Under the pieces are notes generated by a model, which had not been told where the DNA came from, made no database searches, and was given only the letters and a program-made list of their open reading frames with translations. The translations under genes and the position numbers were made by a program. From assembly GCA_009731375.1 (NCBI GenBank), contig BJOX01000157.1, positions 455,360 to 494,634 of the forward strand: a stretch of 39,275 nucleotides of DNA. The letters run 5' to 3'. Shown piece by piece: positions 29,579 to 39,275 of this stretch; position 1 is the stretch's first letter, and every line of letters starts with the position of its first letter. Source of the DNA: Paulinella micropora (taxonomy: Eukaryota > Cercozoa > Imbricatea > Euglyphida).

Positions 29579-32500
29579 AAGTTTAACCCTAAAGTCACAG
29601 TGCTTTCTAATGCTGTTGTGCAGACTGGGCCAACGCTTCCTCTATGTGAAAACAAAGATGTGGGTACACAGAGACTGCAGCCCCAAGGTAGTCTCATACC
29701 CGTTCATACAGCACGGTTACCAATGATAACTGATGCAAATAGGAAGGCGAGACTTGCGATGGAGGCGAGGAGGCCAATGGCAGACGTATCGCCTCGGCCA
29801 AGCAAACAACCACGAACAGACTCAATGTCTACGGTCGCGGCGGGTGGCGAGCAAAAAGACAATGTGTGTACTCAAGTACCACAAGACAATGTCGCTCAAA
29901 TAGTAAACGCACCAGTACCGCAGAATAATAAAAATGTTAATGAGGTGAAGCAGGAGGAGAAGAAGGAGGAGTTGAAAAACTTAGAGACAAGACTCCAAAA
30001 TTTGGAACGTAAAGTTCTTGTTCTCGCAGCCAATATACACAGGCCCGATGCTCTGTGTTATACGGAACTTTATTGTGAAACATTGAAGACAATATTAAAA
30101 GTTGGTAATGATACGATGGCGAATATTAATATTGTCGGCAGGAAGTTTTTTAATCGATACCGGGACTGGGTGGACGGAAATATGAAAAAGTCAACGGGCA
30201 CTCTCAAAGGAGTGAGCAGCCGGACGGATATCACGGGAATCATCACACTGACCTTTAAATTGAAATCCGCACGAGTATACCGTATGGACCTCTATGTCGT
30301 CCCCGGTTACCACGGGTCAATATTACTATCGTATGACCAATTGGCTACGATGGGGGCTGTGATTGATTGCGCCGCACGGCGAGTGATATATGGAGTAAAA
30401 AGAGGAGAAGAGAACGATATTGATCCCTTCAACGCTACTGACTATTATGATGCTTATGAGCTGAGTCTAGCGACGGATCACAAAAAGATTGCCATCGCAC
30501 ATGAGGCACTTGAGGGGTACGTTCACCCCCATGTCGTAAGACTGGATGAACTGTCCTGGACCGACAATTGGGAATCCCAAGTGTGCACTGTCACAGTTCC
30601 GACATGCCATTGGGACAAAAAGTCTATTGATGACTTAATCGAGAAGCGAAAGGAGGAGATTATATGTGTCGCACAAAGAAGCCCGTCGTTGGCGAGATTC
30701 GCGGAAGGAGTAGGAACAGATGTCCATATTACTAACGGATACTGTTTCCATGCGAAAGTAGGAGAAGAAAAAAGGGAGGCGTTTGTACCAAGGAGAACGG
30801 GGCGAATCCCGGATACTCCACCAGAAACTATTAAAAGTTTTATTACTGATTTCTGGGGTGACGAGCCCACGTGGCCGCGTTCACTGTCTGAAGTGAAGAA
30901 ATGCTTACGGACTTTATTCGAAAATAATAAGCCGTATACTATTATCCTGCCATATAATGAGAAGGCGATATGGGCGCAGGAAATAAGGGACCGGCTTATT
31001 GATCATCCTATACCGGTACCCTCTCGCAAGCAACAGCTAGTGGTGGCTTGTCGTATGGGAACTCGTGAGCAGAGCAGTGCATACAAGCGGAAGCTCAGAG
31101 ACCTCGACAAGTTGAAATTGATACCGCAAGCATTCACATGCTTTGATGGTTTTTACACCCGTAAAGCTCCTTTGCAATACGCGAGACTCATTGACATGCT
31201 GGTGGAGCTCGGTAAAGATGATGAGCCGGACACGGTCACGTATGAAAAGACGGGCCTAGATGATGTCTCGGAAGAGGACTTAGGCTTGGAGGAGGACAGA
31301 GAACCCCTCAAGCAGCATAAGCAGATGTCTGATGAAGATTTTCAAGAGGCGGCGCGGAAAATATTGGAAGAAGGAGTAGGCACGGAGAAGGAGAAGGAGC
31401 TTTTAAAAGCCAAATTAGAGGCGAACAAGGAAATTTTTGACCCTCCACATGCAGGTGGTGTCAAGCCTGAAGATTTCACTGCGGTTATTTACAAAATACC
31501 GGGTGCGGAGCCGTCACCGGCACCACGAAGGGCGAATTTGAGTATACATGAGGCGAAGATAGCGGAGGAGCTAGCAAGACAGCTGCTCAATGAGGACTTT
31601 ATTGAGAGATCAACATCTCCAATAGTCTCACAACCGAGAATAGTGCCGAAGCCAGGAGGAGAATGGCGCCTGACAGTTAACTATGCTCGTGTTAACAAGG
31701 TGCTGGAGGAAGAGAGAAATCCTCTCCCGACATTAGAAGAAGGAAGGAGAGTACTGCGGAATGCAAAATTCTATTCGGTCATTGACCTTAAGAATGGCTT
31801 CTGGCAGATACCACTGGAGGAAAAGTCCAGATGGCTGACGGCGTTTGTGGTGGGTATGGAAATATACCAATGGAAAGTGCTTCCGATGGGCCTCAAGCAA
31901 GCCCCAGGACTTTTCCAGAAGGCGATGCAGAAGATGTTGAGCAGTCAGTACGATGATTTGTCTGACGGTGGCTTTATGAGAAGGCGGGGACAGAAGGCGG
32001 GAGAATATGCATTTTGCTATATCGATGACATTATCGTATACTCTAACACAATGGAGGAGCATATCGATCATTTGTCCGATATATTCAGGCGCATCGGAGC
32101 TTTTGGCCTGAAGTGCAATCTAAAGAAGTGTCAACTTGCCAAGACGAGTGTGACATACTTAGGGTACGAGATCTCCCATAATCGAGTCTCGATATCCAAA
32201 GAGAAGAGGGAGGAGATTATGAATCGACCGATACCGAAGAACCGCACTGAATTGCACTCATTCCTTGCGATGGCGCAATACTATAGCCAGTTTATACCCG
32301 ATTGGGGTGCAACACGGGCTAAAGTGGAGAAAATGATAGATTTTGGAGACTTTGAGAAGTGGGACGAAGAGGCTTTGCAAGCGTTTCATGCGCTCAAAGA
32401 TCTCATTTACAAAGACCCGAAAGACGGAGGACTGGTGTTAACGATGCCCGACTTTACGAAACAATTCGTAGTCGATACAGACGCATCTAAGTTTGCGATT

Positions 32501-35356
32501 GGGGCTGTATTACAACAAGAGGATGAGGAGAAGAAATTACGCCCAATCATGTTTATTAGTAGGAAGTTGTGTGCGGCGGAGAGAAACTATTGCACAAGGC
32601 AAAGAGAGGCGTTGGCGGTAGTATGGGCCCTCAAGAGGCTCAGAGAGTATTTGTGGGGAGGACCTCAATTTACTGTCAGAACTGATCATCATAACCTGTT
32701 ATGGTTGATGAATCATGAACAGACGGGACGGCTGGCGCGGTGGCAAGCGTTCTTGTCTTGTTTCGATTTTACAATGGTCCATCTACCGGGAAAGCGAAAT
32801 GTGGTCGCTGATAGCCTCTCTAGGCTAGAGTTTAACTCAGAAGTATCGGCGTTGGTGTCCACGGTGGAGATGGAAGACTTGTCCACTGACAAGGTGTATG
32901 AGGTCAGCCACATTGAGGCGATGGAGATGGCGAGTGGAGTCCGATATGACCGCACAGGTCTACGGTACAGTCCACAAGGCCCGGATCACGGGATATGTTG
33001 TGAGCTACATACCCAGGAGGACGCTGAGTGGTCCTATGAGGTATATGAGAATGCGAAGGCGAACATAAGAGAGGAAGAGGAGACGCAGGAAGTTTATGCG
33101 GAGCCTCCTCAAGAGCGGAGAAGTGACCTAGACGATGACCCGGAAAGAATCGGGGTACGGCTAGAAGATGGTACTATCCATATAGCCTCGCCTACCGCAT
33201 GGAGGCAACAACAGGCTCAAGATCCGGAGTTTAAAGAACTGATACAGTTATATCAGAACCCGGATGAGCTACGGATGACGAAAGCGATCAAAGATCAGAT
33301 GAAGGAGATGGGATGGAGAGATGGTCTACTGTGGTACAAGGGCCTTCACGGTCGCTATGCGTCACAGCCGGACAAATGGACCCTTTGGGTACCGGAGAGT
33401 CTGAGACGATTTATATTTGTCGCAGCCCACAATTGCCCACTTTTGGCGCATCCGGGTCGACAACGAACTCATATGTTCGTAGCGAGGCGATTCTGGTGGA
33501 AGAAGATGAAGGAGGAGATAGATCAGGCGGTGGATGCATGCATCCCGTGCAAGATAAACAAAACACCACTGAAGGCAAATTTCGGCCTGATTGGCGAATT
33601 TCCTCTTCATGCGGGGATGTTTGAGTTTATACACATTGATCATGTGGGACCTTTCCCAGAATCGAAGGATGGTTACAAATACCTCCTTACGGCTATTGAC
33701 AGAGCCACCAACTATGTGTGGATCATCCCTGTCAAAGACGTTACCGGCAAGACGACGGCCGAGGCGCTGATCGATAGGATCATCTCACAGATCGGAGTAC
33801 CAAGAAAGATATGTTCTGATCGAGGCTCGGACTTTAATAACGAGGTCATCGACAAACTATCTAAGTATTACGGGATGAAATGGCAATATGTTACTGCCTA
33901 TAACCCGCGAGCAAATGGGAAAATCGAGCGGGTACACAGACCCCTCAAAGCCTCGCTAAAGATGTATTGCACGAAGAAGGAGAATCAAAGAGCATGGGTC
34001 GAGGCAGCACCATCATTTGCGTTTGCAATGAACTGTCTACCCTCTACGGCGTTAGGAGGCTCGAAGAGCTCAATCTCGCCATATCAGTTAGTATATGGGC
34101 GTGAGCCTGATATCCCGACTTCGCTCCTTCACCCAAAAGACACTTGGGCGGATGCGGATGAGTTGTTTGGGATGAGACTTAGAGTGAAGATGGAGGCGGA
34201 ACAAATAGTCAGGGCGCATAGAGAGGCGGAGCGCCGAAAGACTGATGCTGAAGGGGTGCGACAAGCGCACTTGGATCAGATCAAGTTCCAGGTCGGGGAT
34301 ATTGTACTATTGTACCATCCTCAAGTCCCGAAGGGAGTCAGCTCTAAGCTGTTCACTCACTGGAAAGGACCTTATCAGATTATGGAACAGACGGGACCTC
34401 TGAATTACAAGATCAGGGGTAGAGGGAAGGTGCAAATTGTGAATGTAAGAAGGCTGATTAAGTATGATCCCTTCTTACTGGAAGATGAATCCGTTGAGGA
34501 GGCGTTAAAACGGATGAAGGATGATTTCAAAGAGGTGCCGCCCATCCACAAGGAGGCTGGCATAGACCAAGACGATGCTTATCGGGCACCGATAGCTGAG
34601 AAGGAGGAGAGTGAGGTGGACAGCAAGGAGAAGACTGACCGCATAAGCGCGGTGGGGACTCAGTCCAAGTCTCCGCGAGAGCATAGCGGAAAGAAGGAGA
34701 AGATCACAGAGGCGCAGCTAAGGAGAGCGCGGAATGATCTTATCAACGACCAACCGAGGAAGGCGATGAGGTCGATGAGATCAAAGGACGTCCACCAGGA
34801 GGAGGAGGGGACGGACACTGACCCAAACGCGGGCAACGTTGAGATTGTCCATGAGCGATGGAAGGAAGGCGATGCGATAGCAACCATCGCATGGGTGAAA
34901 AATGTTTTCTATCTGATGAGACCAGCGGAACAACATGTCGCTGATGACACTCTCTCAGACTTATACTTGATGCGGGTCGTGGCGGTCCCACGACAGATGC
35001 GTGTCACACGGACACTCAAAATATCATCAGCCGCAAAGATAGTACAACCGATACTCCAGTTCTGGAGAAGTATGGACCCGGTTGAGGATCCAAAGGCAAG
35101 ACATTATCTGCCAGTATATAAAGACGCAAAAAGTCTCGAGACATGGGATGATACAATTACTCCCAGAGACAAGGATTACACTGCGTGGACCATTCAGACA
35201 CTGCCAAGAGGAGTGCTTGATGTCCCTTTTGAATTATCGTTGGGCGGAATCCCTAATAAGATCTGGGACATTCTCGAACAGTCAAAGTTCGATCTGACTT
35301 TTGTTGGTGGTCCTCCACCAGGCAAAGAAATCCGCGCCAGACGACGAAGGCAGTGA
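29543..35356 (+). CDS. pol: Pol polyprotein of the Ty3/gypsy element
   Basis: Residues are numbered from the GTG codon at 29576 (1926 codons). Order: an acidic and coiled-coil N-terminus (about 120-150); a retropepsin-like region (about 165-275) whose active-site segment reads D179-T-M-A rather than D-T/S-G-A; a ~330-residue linker; RT with D737 (VIDLKNGFWQI) and Y815-I-D817-D818; RNase H with D969, E1011, D1037 and VVADSLSR; integrase with zinc site H1285-x6-H1292-x29-C1322-x2-C1325 and catalytic D1355, D1415, E1451 (D-x59-D-x35-E); and the GPY module W-K-G1598-P-Y. After about 1640 comes a ~285-residue extension with no assigned domain. RT before integrase makes this Ty3/gypsy. All RT, RNase H and integrase residues are intact; only the protease motif is odd. 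Confidence 0.95.
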   Translation: MEGEEERKEKTVKFNPKVTVLSNAVVQTGPTLPLCENKDVGTQRLQPQGSLIPVHTARLPMITDANRKARLAMEARRPMADVSPRPSKQPRTDSMSTVAAGGEQKDNVCTQVPQDNVAQIVNAPVPQNNKNVNEVKQEEKKEELKNLETRLQNLERKVLVLAANIHRPDALCYTELYCETLKTILKVGNDTMANINIVGRKFFNRYRDWVDGNMKKSTGTLKGVSSRTDITGIITLTFKLKSARVYRMDLYVVPGYHGSILLSYDQLATMGAVIDCAARRVIYGVKRGEENDIDPFNATDYYDAYELSLATDHKKIAIAHEALEGYVHPHVVRLDELSWTDNWESQVCTVTVPTCHWDKKSIDDLIEKRKEEIICVAQRSPSLARFAEGVGTDVHITNGYCFHAKVGEEKREAFVPRRTGRIPDTPPETIKSFITDFWGDEPTWPRSLSEVKKCLRTLFENNKPYTIILPYNEKAIWAQEIRDRLIDHPIPVPSRKQQLVVACRMGTREQSSAYKRKLRDLDKLKLIPQAFTCFDGFYTRKAPLQYARLIDMLVELGKDDEPDTVTYEKTGLDDVSEEDLGLEEDREPLKQHKQMSDEDFQEAARKILEEGVGTEKEKELLKAKLEANKEIFDPPHAGGVKPEDFTAVIYKIPGAEPSPAPRRANLSIHEAKIAEELARQLLNEDFIERSTSPIVSQPRIVPKPGGEWRLTVNYARVNKVLEEERNPLPTLEEGRRVLRNAKFYSVIDLKNGFWQIPLEEKSRWLTAFVVGMEIYQWKVLPMGLKQAPGLFQKAMQKMLSSQYDDLSDGGFMRRRGQKAGEYAFCYIDDIIVYSNTMEEHIDHLSDIFRRIGAFGLKCNLKKCQLAKTSVTYLGYEISHNRVSISKEKREEIMNRPIPKNRTELHSFLAMAQYYSQFIPDWGATRAKVEKMIDFGDFEKWDEEALQAFHALKDLIYKDPKDGGLVLTMPDFTKQFVVDTDASKFAIGAVLQQEDEEKKLRPIMFISRKLCAAERNYCTRQREALAVVWALKRLREYLWGGPQFTVRTDHHNLLWLMNHEQTGRLARWQAFLSCFDFTMVHLPGKRNVVADSLSRLEFNSEVSALVSTVEMEDLSTDKVYEVSHIEAMEMASGVRYDRTGLRYSPQGPDHGICCELHTQEDAEWSYEVYENAKANIREEEETQEVYAEPPQERRSDLDDDPERIGVRLEDGTIHIASPTAWRQQQAQDPEFKELIQLYQNPDELRMTKAIKDQMKEMGWRDGLLWYKGLHGRYASQPDKWTLWVPESLRRFIFVAAHNCPLLAHPGRQRTHMFVARRFWWKKMKEEIDQAVDACIPCKINKTPLKANFGLIGEFPLHAGMFEFIHIDHVGPFPESKDGYKYLLTAIDRATNYVWIIPVKDVTGKTTAEALIDRIISQIGVPRKICSDRGSDFNNEVIDKLSKYYGMKWQYVTAYNPRANGKIERVHRPLKASLKMYCTKKENQRAWVEAAPSFAFAMNCLPSTALGGSKSSISPYQLVYGREPDIPTSLLHPKDTWADADELFGMRLRVKMEAEQIVRAHREAERRKTDAEGVRQAHLDQIKFQVGDIVLLYHPQVPKGVSSKLFTHWKGPYQIMEQTGPLNYKIRGRGKVQIVNVRRLIKYDPFLLEDESVEEALKRMKDDFKEVPPIHKEAGIDQDDAYRAPIAEKEESEVDSKEKTDRISAVGTQSKSPREHSGKKEKITEAQLRRARNDLINDQPRKAMRSMRSKDVHQEEEGTDTDPNAGNVEIVHERWKEGDAIATIAWVKNVFYLMRPAEQHVADDTLSDLYLMRVVAVPRQMRVTRTLKISSAAKIVQPILQFWRSMDPVEDPKARHYLPVYKDAKSLETWDDTITPRDKDYTAWTIQTLPRGVLDVPFELSLGGIPNKIWDILEQSKFDLTFVGGPPPGKEIRARRRRQ

Positions 35357-36187
35357 CAAAGAAACTATTTTTCTTTATGCGTCTCAAATAAACTGATTGA
35401 TTGCCCACGGCGTATCATGATTTGATCATGCATCATCAGTTATCAATATGAATATTAAAAAGACTCAGTGATATAACTTGGCATTCGATCGCAACATACG
35501 AGTGCGAAAGGTCGATCGACGATGATACTACACCGTATACGGGGATCGCTAGTGTATTGAGCGATGGTGTTCCCGGGTATGACCCTTTCCAAGTCCTGGG
35601 ATGATGTTCTCGAAAATGAAATGTTCTCTGAAACTTTCATTAAATTATTTTTTACGATAGATTATATACTGTCGTACCTGAGCACGGTCAATCTCTACTT
35701 GTGTCGGTATATCGCAGGGTCGGGTACATACACCTCGACTTCGGATATAGCTATTAGGACTGGCCCCCTAATACTATATCATAGGATATCCGCCTTATAC
35801 AAGGGTATGTCATTAAAAAAGACAATGTACTTACGATCTCCCTGTGAATAATAATAATAATAATGATAATGATAAGAAGAAGAAGGAGATCAAAGGGGGA
35901 ATCGTACTACAGCACCACGTTGCTTGTATTTTTTATTAATTGTACATTTGTTCTTGACATACTGCCGAAAAAAAAAAGAAGAAAAAAAAGAAATTGAAGG
36001 GAAGGAGTTCAAAATTTACAAGAAAGGCTAGAGAATCCGCTTTGACGTGCCGTATGAGGATATATTTATCGTCTTTTAGCGTCTATCCGTGGGTCGATGC
36101 GCTGTGTGGCATGACTCCATAGCGCATACTATTTGCAGAAAGAAATCAGAAGGTGTATGACGAAAATGCTATTTCCGTCATAAAATC
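35357..36187 (+). other. 3' untranslated stretch of the gypsy element
   Basis: This is 830 bases between the Pol stop and the 3' purine tract. It has an AATAAA at 35387-35392, an ATA/ATG-type simple run (35850-35874), GAA- and A-rich runs at 35866-36000, and a 95-codon frame (35564-35851) with no recognisable domain. There is no envelope-like gene. Confidence 0.75.
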
Positions 36188-36196
36188 GGGAGGGGG
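36188..36196 (+). promoter_or_regulatory. Polypurine tract
   Basis: GGGAGGGGG ends three bases before the 3' LTR, the expected place for priming of plus-strand DNA synthesis. Confidence 0.8.
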
Positions 36197-36199
36197 TAC

Positions 36200-36436
36200 T
36201 GTAGGCATCACCCCCCGGATAGCCGGTAAAAAATACCTTTTCCTGGTGACAGGTGCACCAGCTTGTTTTTCAGTATTATTTGTCCGGATTGGACCTGATG
36301 CCATTTTATTCCTGGTCTGTTGCCGTTTTCCTTTTTGGCTTCACTGAGCTAATATAACGAGACATCATTCTCATTCTTGAGGACTGTGTTTGGTTGTATT
36401 ACCGACTTTTTACGAGCTATCGTTGGGGGCATTACA
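36200..36436 (+). repeat. 3' LTR of the complete gypsy element
   Basis: This is a 237-base LTR ending GGGGGCATTACA, followed by CTAA (target duplication). It is closer to the LTR at 119-355 than to its own 5' LTR, by eye. Confidence 0.95.
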
Positions 36437-36549
36437 CTAAAAATAGATGTAAAAAGTTGAACTTGGAGAAAATTAACACAATATCATAGTAATAATTCGG
36501 TCCGGTAGTCGGCGGTATTCACATGATTCTGGATCATACTGATAATATG

Positions 36550-36790
36550 ATCTTATTCAATATTATTCAACTTATGATTAGTATTAATATTAATATTTTC
36601 TAGTAATCAATCCTATTCAATAATATTCAATATTATGCTTCAATATAACTTATTCAATATTATTCAATTAGTGTTATTCAATATTATTTAATATTATTCA
36701 ATATTGTTCAATATTATTCAAATATTATTCAATGATTATTTAACGTTATTATTCAAGATGATATTTTTTAACGTTCTCAAAATTATTAAA
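36550..36790 (+). repeat. AT-rich minisatellite (AATATTATTC units)
   Basis: Imperfect units of about 10-11 bases (TTCAATATTA) repeat over some 200 bases. No coding content. The short gap 36441-36550 is AT-rich and without features. Confidence 0.75.
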
Positions 36791-36853
36791 CCTAATTATT
36801 GATATCATTAATGTTGGTCAATATTACTTTTTAACGATAGGCTGATGATGATG

Positions 36854-36876
36854 ATGAGAGAGAGCGAGAGAGATAG

Positions 36877-36914
<38 letters not shown>

Positions 36915-36972
36915 AGAGAGAGAGAGAGAGCCTGAGAGAGCGAGAGTGTGTGTGTGTGTGTGTGAGAGAGAC

Positions 36973-37003
<31 letters not shown>

Positions 37004-37069
37004 AAGAGAAAGAAAGAGAGAGAGAGAGAGAGAGAGTGAAAGAGAGAGATAGAGAGAAAGAGAGCCTCG

Positions 37070-37103
<34 letters not shown>

Positions 37104-37166
37104 TGGATAAGAGGAGAGAGGAGAGAGGGAGAGAGGGAGAGAGGGAGAGAGGGAGAAAGGGGAAAG
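36854..37166 (+). repeat. GA-rich microsatellite
   Basis: Almost pure purine sequence of AG units with a GTGTGT island (36945-36964). The strand carries practically no pyrimidines outside that island. Confidence 0.95.
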
Positions 37167-37550
37167 ACATACATGCATACATGCATGCATGCATACATAC
37201 ATGCATACATGCATACATGCATACATGCATACATGCATACATGCATACATACATACATACATACATATATACATATATACATACATACATGCATACATGC
37301 ATACATACATACATACATACATACATACACACACACATACACACATGCATGCATCATGCATGCATACATACATACATACATACATACATACATACACACA
37401 TACATACACACATACATACATACCTGCATACCTACATACCTACATACCTATATACCTACATGCATACATACATACATGCACATACATACATACATACATA
37501 AATACATACATACATACATACATACACATACATACATACATACACATACA

Positions 37551-37582
<32 letters not shown>

Positions 37583-38290
37583 CATACATACATACATACA
37601 TACATACATACATACATACACACATACATACACACACACACATACACATACATACAGACATACAGACATGCAGACATACATACATACATACATACATGCA
37701 TATGTCATTGCATGCGTACATGCATACATACATACATACAAACAAGCATACATACATACATGCATACATGCATACATGCATGCGTGCATGCATGCATGCA
37801 TACATGCATACATGCATACATACATACATACATACATGCATGCATGCATGCATGCATACATACATACATACATACATGCATACATGCATACATGCATACA
37901 TGCGTACATACAATATTACATACATACATACATACATACATAAATACATACCAATATATACCTACCTACCTACCTACTTACCTACCTACTTACCTACCTA
38001 CATTCATGCATAAATACATACAAACATAAATACATACATACGTACATGCACCTACCTACCTACCTACCTACATACCTACATACCTACCTGCCTGCCTACA
38101 TATACATACATACATACATACATACATACATGCGTACATACATGCATGCATGCATACATACATGCATACATGCATATGCATACATGCATGAATGGATGCA
38201 CAAAGACATACATACATACATGCATCTTTTCCTACCTACCAACCTACCTACCTACCAACCTACCTCCTGCCTACCTACCTACCTAGCTAG
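37167..38290 (+). repeat. CATA microsatellite with CTAC blocks
   Basis: CATA/CATG units pass into CTAC blocks at 37960-38000, 38050-38095 and 38230-38285. The words shared with 25378-25510 are at 37951-38030. Long Met/His/Tyr frames are repeat translations. Confidence 0.95.
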
Positions 38291-38297
38291 AGTGCGC

Positions 38298-38329
38298 GAG
38301 AACGAGAGAGAGAGGGGGGGGGGGGGGGG

Positions 38330-38360
<31 letters not shown>

Positions 38361-38371
38361 GGGGGGGGAGG

Positions 38372-38407
<36 letters not shown>

Positions 38408-38955
38408 TACATACATACATACATACATACATACATACATGCATACATACACACATTCATACATGCATGCATACACACATGCATACATACATACATACAT
38501 ACATACATACGTACATACATACACACATACATGTATTGATACATACATATATACTGACCTACATCGTGCATCGTACATACATTATACATCATGCATACAT
38601 ATATACATACATACATACATACATACATACATACATACATACATACATACATACATACATACATACATACATAATATTATTATTATACATACATACATAC
38701 ATATACATACATACATACATACATACATACATACATACGTACACACGTACATACATGCATGCATACATACATGCATAAATACATACATACATACATACAT
38801 ACATACATACATACAAACATGCATACATGCATACATAAATACATGCATACATGCATACATGCATACATGCATACATGCATACATACATACATACATACAT
38901 ACATACATACGTACGTACATACATACATACATACATACATACATACATGTTTTCC
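38298..38955 (+). repeat. GA tract with a 17-G run, then CATA microsatellite
   Basis: Purines with G17 at 38314-38330 (38298-38406), then CATA units. At 38570-38596 lies the reverse complement of the periodic marker seen at 23680, 24113 and 24519, so this array is related to the 23-25 kb array in opposite orientation. Confidence 0.9.
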
Positions 38956-39002
38956 TACCTACCTACCTACCTACCTACCTACCAACCTACCTACCTACCT
39001 AC

Positions 39003-39033
<31 letters not shown>

Positions 39034-39050
39034 CCTACCTACCTACCTAC

Positions 39051-39085
<35 letters not shown>

Positions 39086-39275
39086 GAGAGAGAAAGAGAA
39101 AGAGAGAGAGAGGGAGAAGAAGAAGAAGGAGAAGAAGAAGAAGAAGAAGAAGAAGAAGAAGAAGAAGAAGAAGAAGAAGAAGAAGAAGAAGAAGAAGAAG
39201 AAGAAGAAGAAGAAGAAGAAGAAGAAGAAGAAGAAGAAGAAGAAGAAGAAGAAGAAGAAGAAGAAGAAGAAGAAG
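38956..39275 (+). repeat. CTAC/CTAT microsatellite, then a pure purine AAG tract
   Basis: CTAC and CTAT units (38956-39084) are followed by an uninterrupted A/G tract from 39085 to the window end, mostly AAG. A purine strand this long can form triplex DNA. The tract continues beyond the window. Confidence 0.95.

Larger units (their letters stand above)
25821..36436 (+). mobile_element. Complete Ty3/gypsy retrotransposon
   Basis: The LTRs at 25821-26059 and 36200-36436 flank a 10.1-kb interior, and CTAA at 25817-25820 and 36437-36440 is the 4-bp target duplication. The interior has a leader, an intact Gag (26846-29542), an intact Pol (29543-35356) in the order protease, RT, RNase H, integrase, a long 3' untranslated stretch and a purine tract before the 3' LTR. 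By eye the LTRs differ by about six substitutions and one 2-base gap, about 2.5 percent, so insertion is fairly recent. The coding capacity looks complete apart from an unusual protease motif. Confidence 0.95.

Noticed and set aside
30523-30870. 115-codon minus-strand frame opposite Pol
   Set aside because: Antisense shadow of the Pol linker; no motif.
35564-35851. Third ORF (envelope-like) in the gypsy element
   Set aside because: 95 codons with no signal peptide, convincing membrane anchor or glycoprotein pattern; best treated as untranslated sequence.

Overview
This window reads as eukaryotic nuclear DNA from a repeat-rich genome. It holds LTR retrotransposons of both the Ty1/copia and Ty3/gypsy types, several kilobases of tri- and tetranucleotide microsatellite, and one ankyrin-repeat gene remnant. 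I see no bacterial operons and no intact host gene. The species cannot be read from the sequence. A protist or alga (for example a chromerid-like alveolate) would fit, but that is a guess.

Layout. 1-355: left-truncated, minus-strand copy of a Ty3/gypsy element (5' LTR plus leader). 655-3595: a gag-only element between two similar terminal repeats, with a decayed Gag that carries CCCH zinc fingers. 3596-7360: a patchwork of short repeats, a copia pre-integrase scrap (plus strand) and a copia RNase H fossil (minus strand, four internal stops). 7478-13778: a decayed Ty1/copia element in the order leader, Gag, protease, integrase, reverse transcriptase, broken inside the RT. 14463-15475: TTG and TATG arrays. 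15618-16263: ankyrin pseudogene. 16264-18425: no supported gene except a tRNA-like repeat. 18426-25512: tetranucleotide and compound microsatellite arrays. 25513-25751: solo LTR. 25821-36436: a complete Ty3/gypsy element with 239- and 237-bp LTRs, a CTAA target duplication, an intact 898-residue Gag and an intact Pol of about 1.9 thousand residues. 36437-39275: AT-rich minisatellite, GA tracts, CATA arrays and a terminal AAG tract.

How the complete gypsy element should work: the LTR drives a transcript with a 786-nt leader. Gag is translated first. Pol lies in the same frame behind a single UGA, so Gag-Pol is most simply made by stop-codon readthrough. Pol supplies protease, RT/RNase H and a D,D-35-E integrase with a GPY module, followed by an unassigned C-terminal extension.

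The most unusual signal is in the leaders. The copia leader has four consecutive hairpins sharing a 12-nt loop but with different, still complementary stems. The gypsy leader has three (perhaps four) hairpins presenting a 13-nt motif on different complementary stems. The two motifs are unrelated, but the design is the same. This looks like selected RNA structure, perhaps for packaging, dimerisation or translation. It was found by eye and has not been tested computationally.
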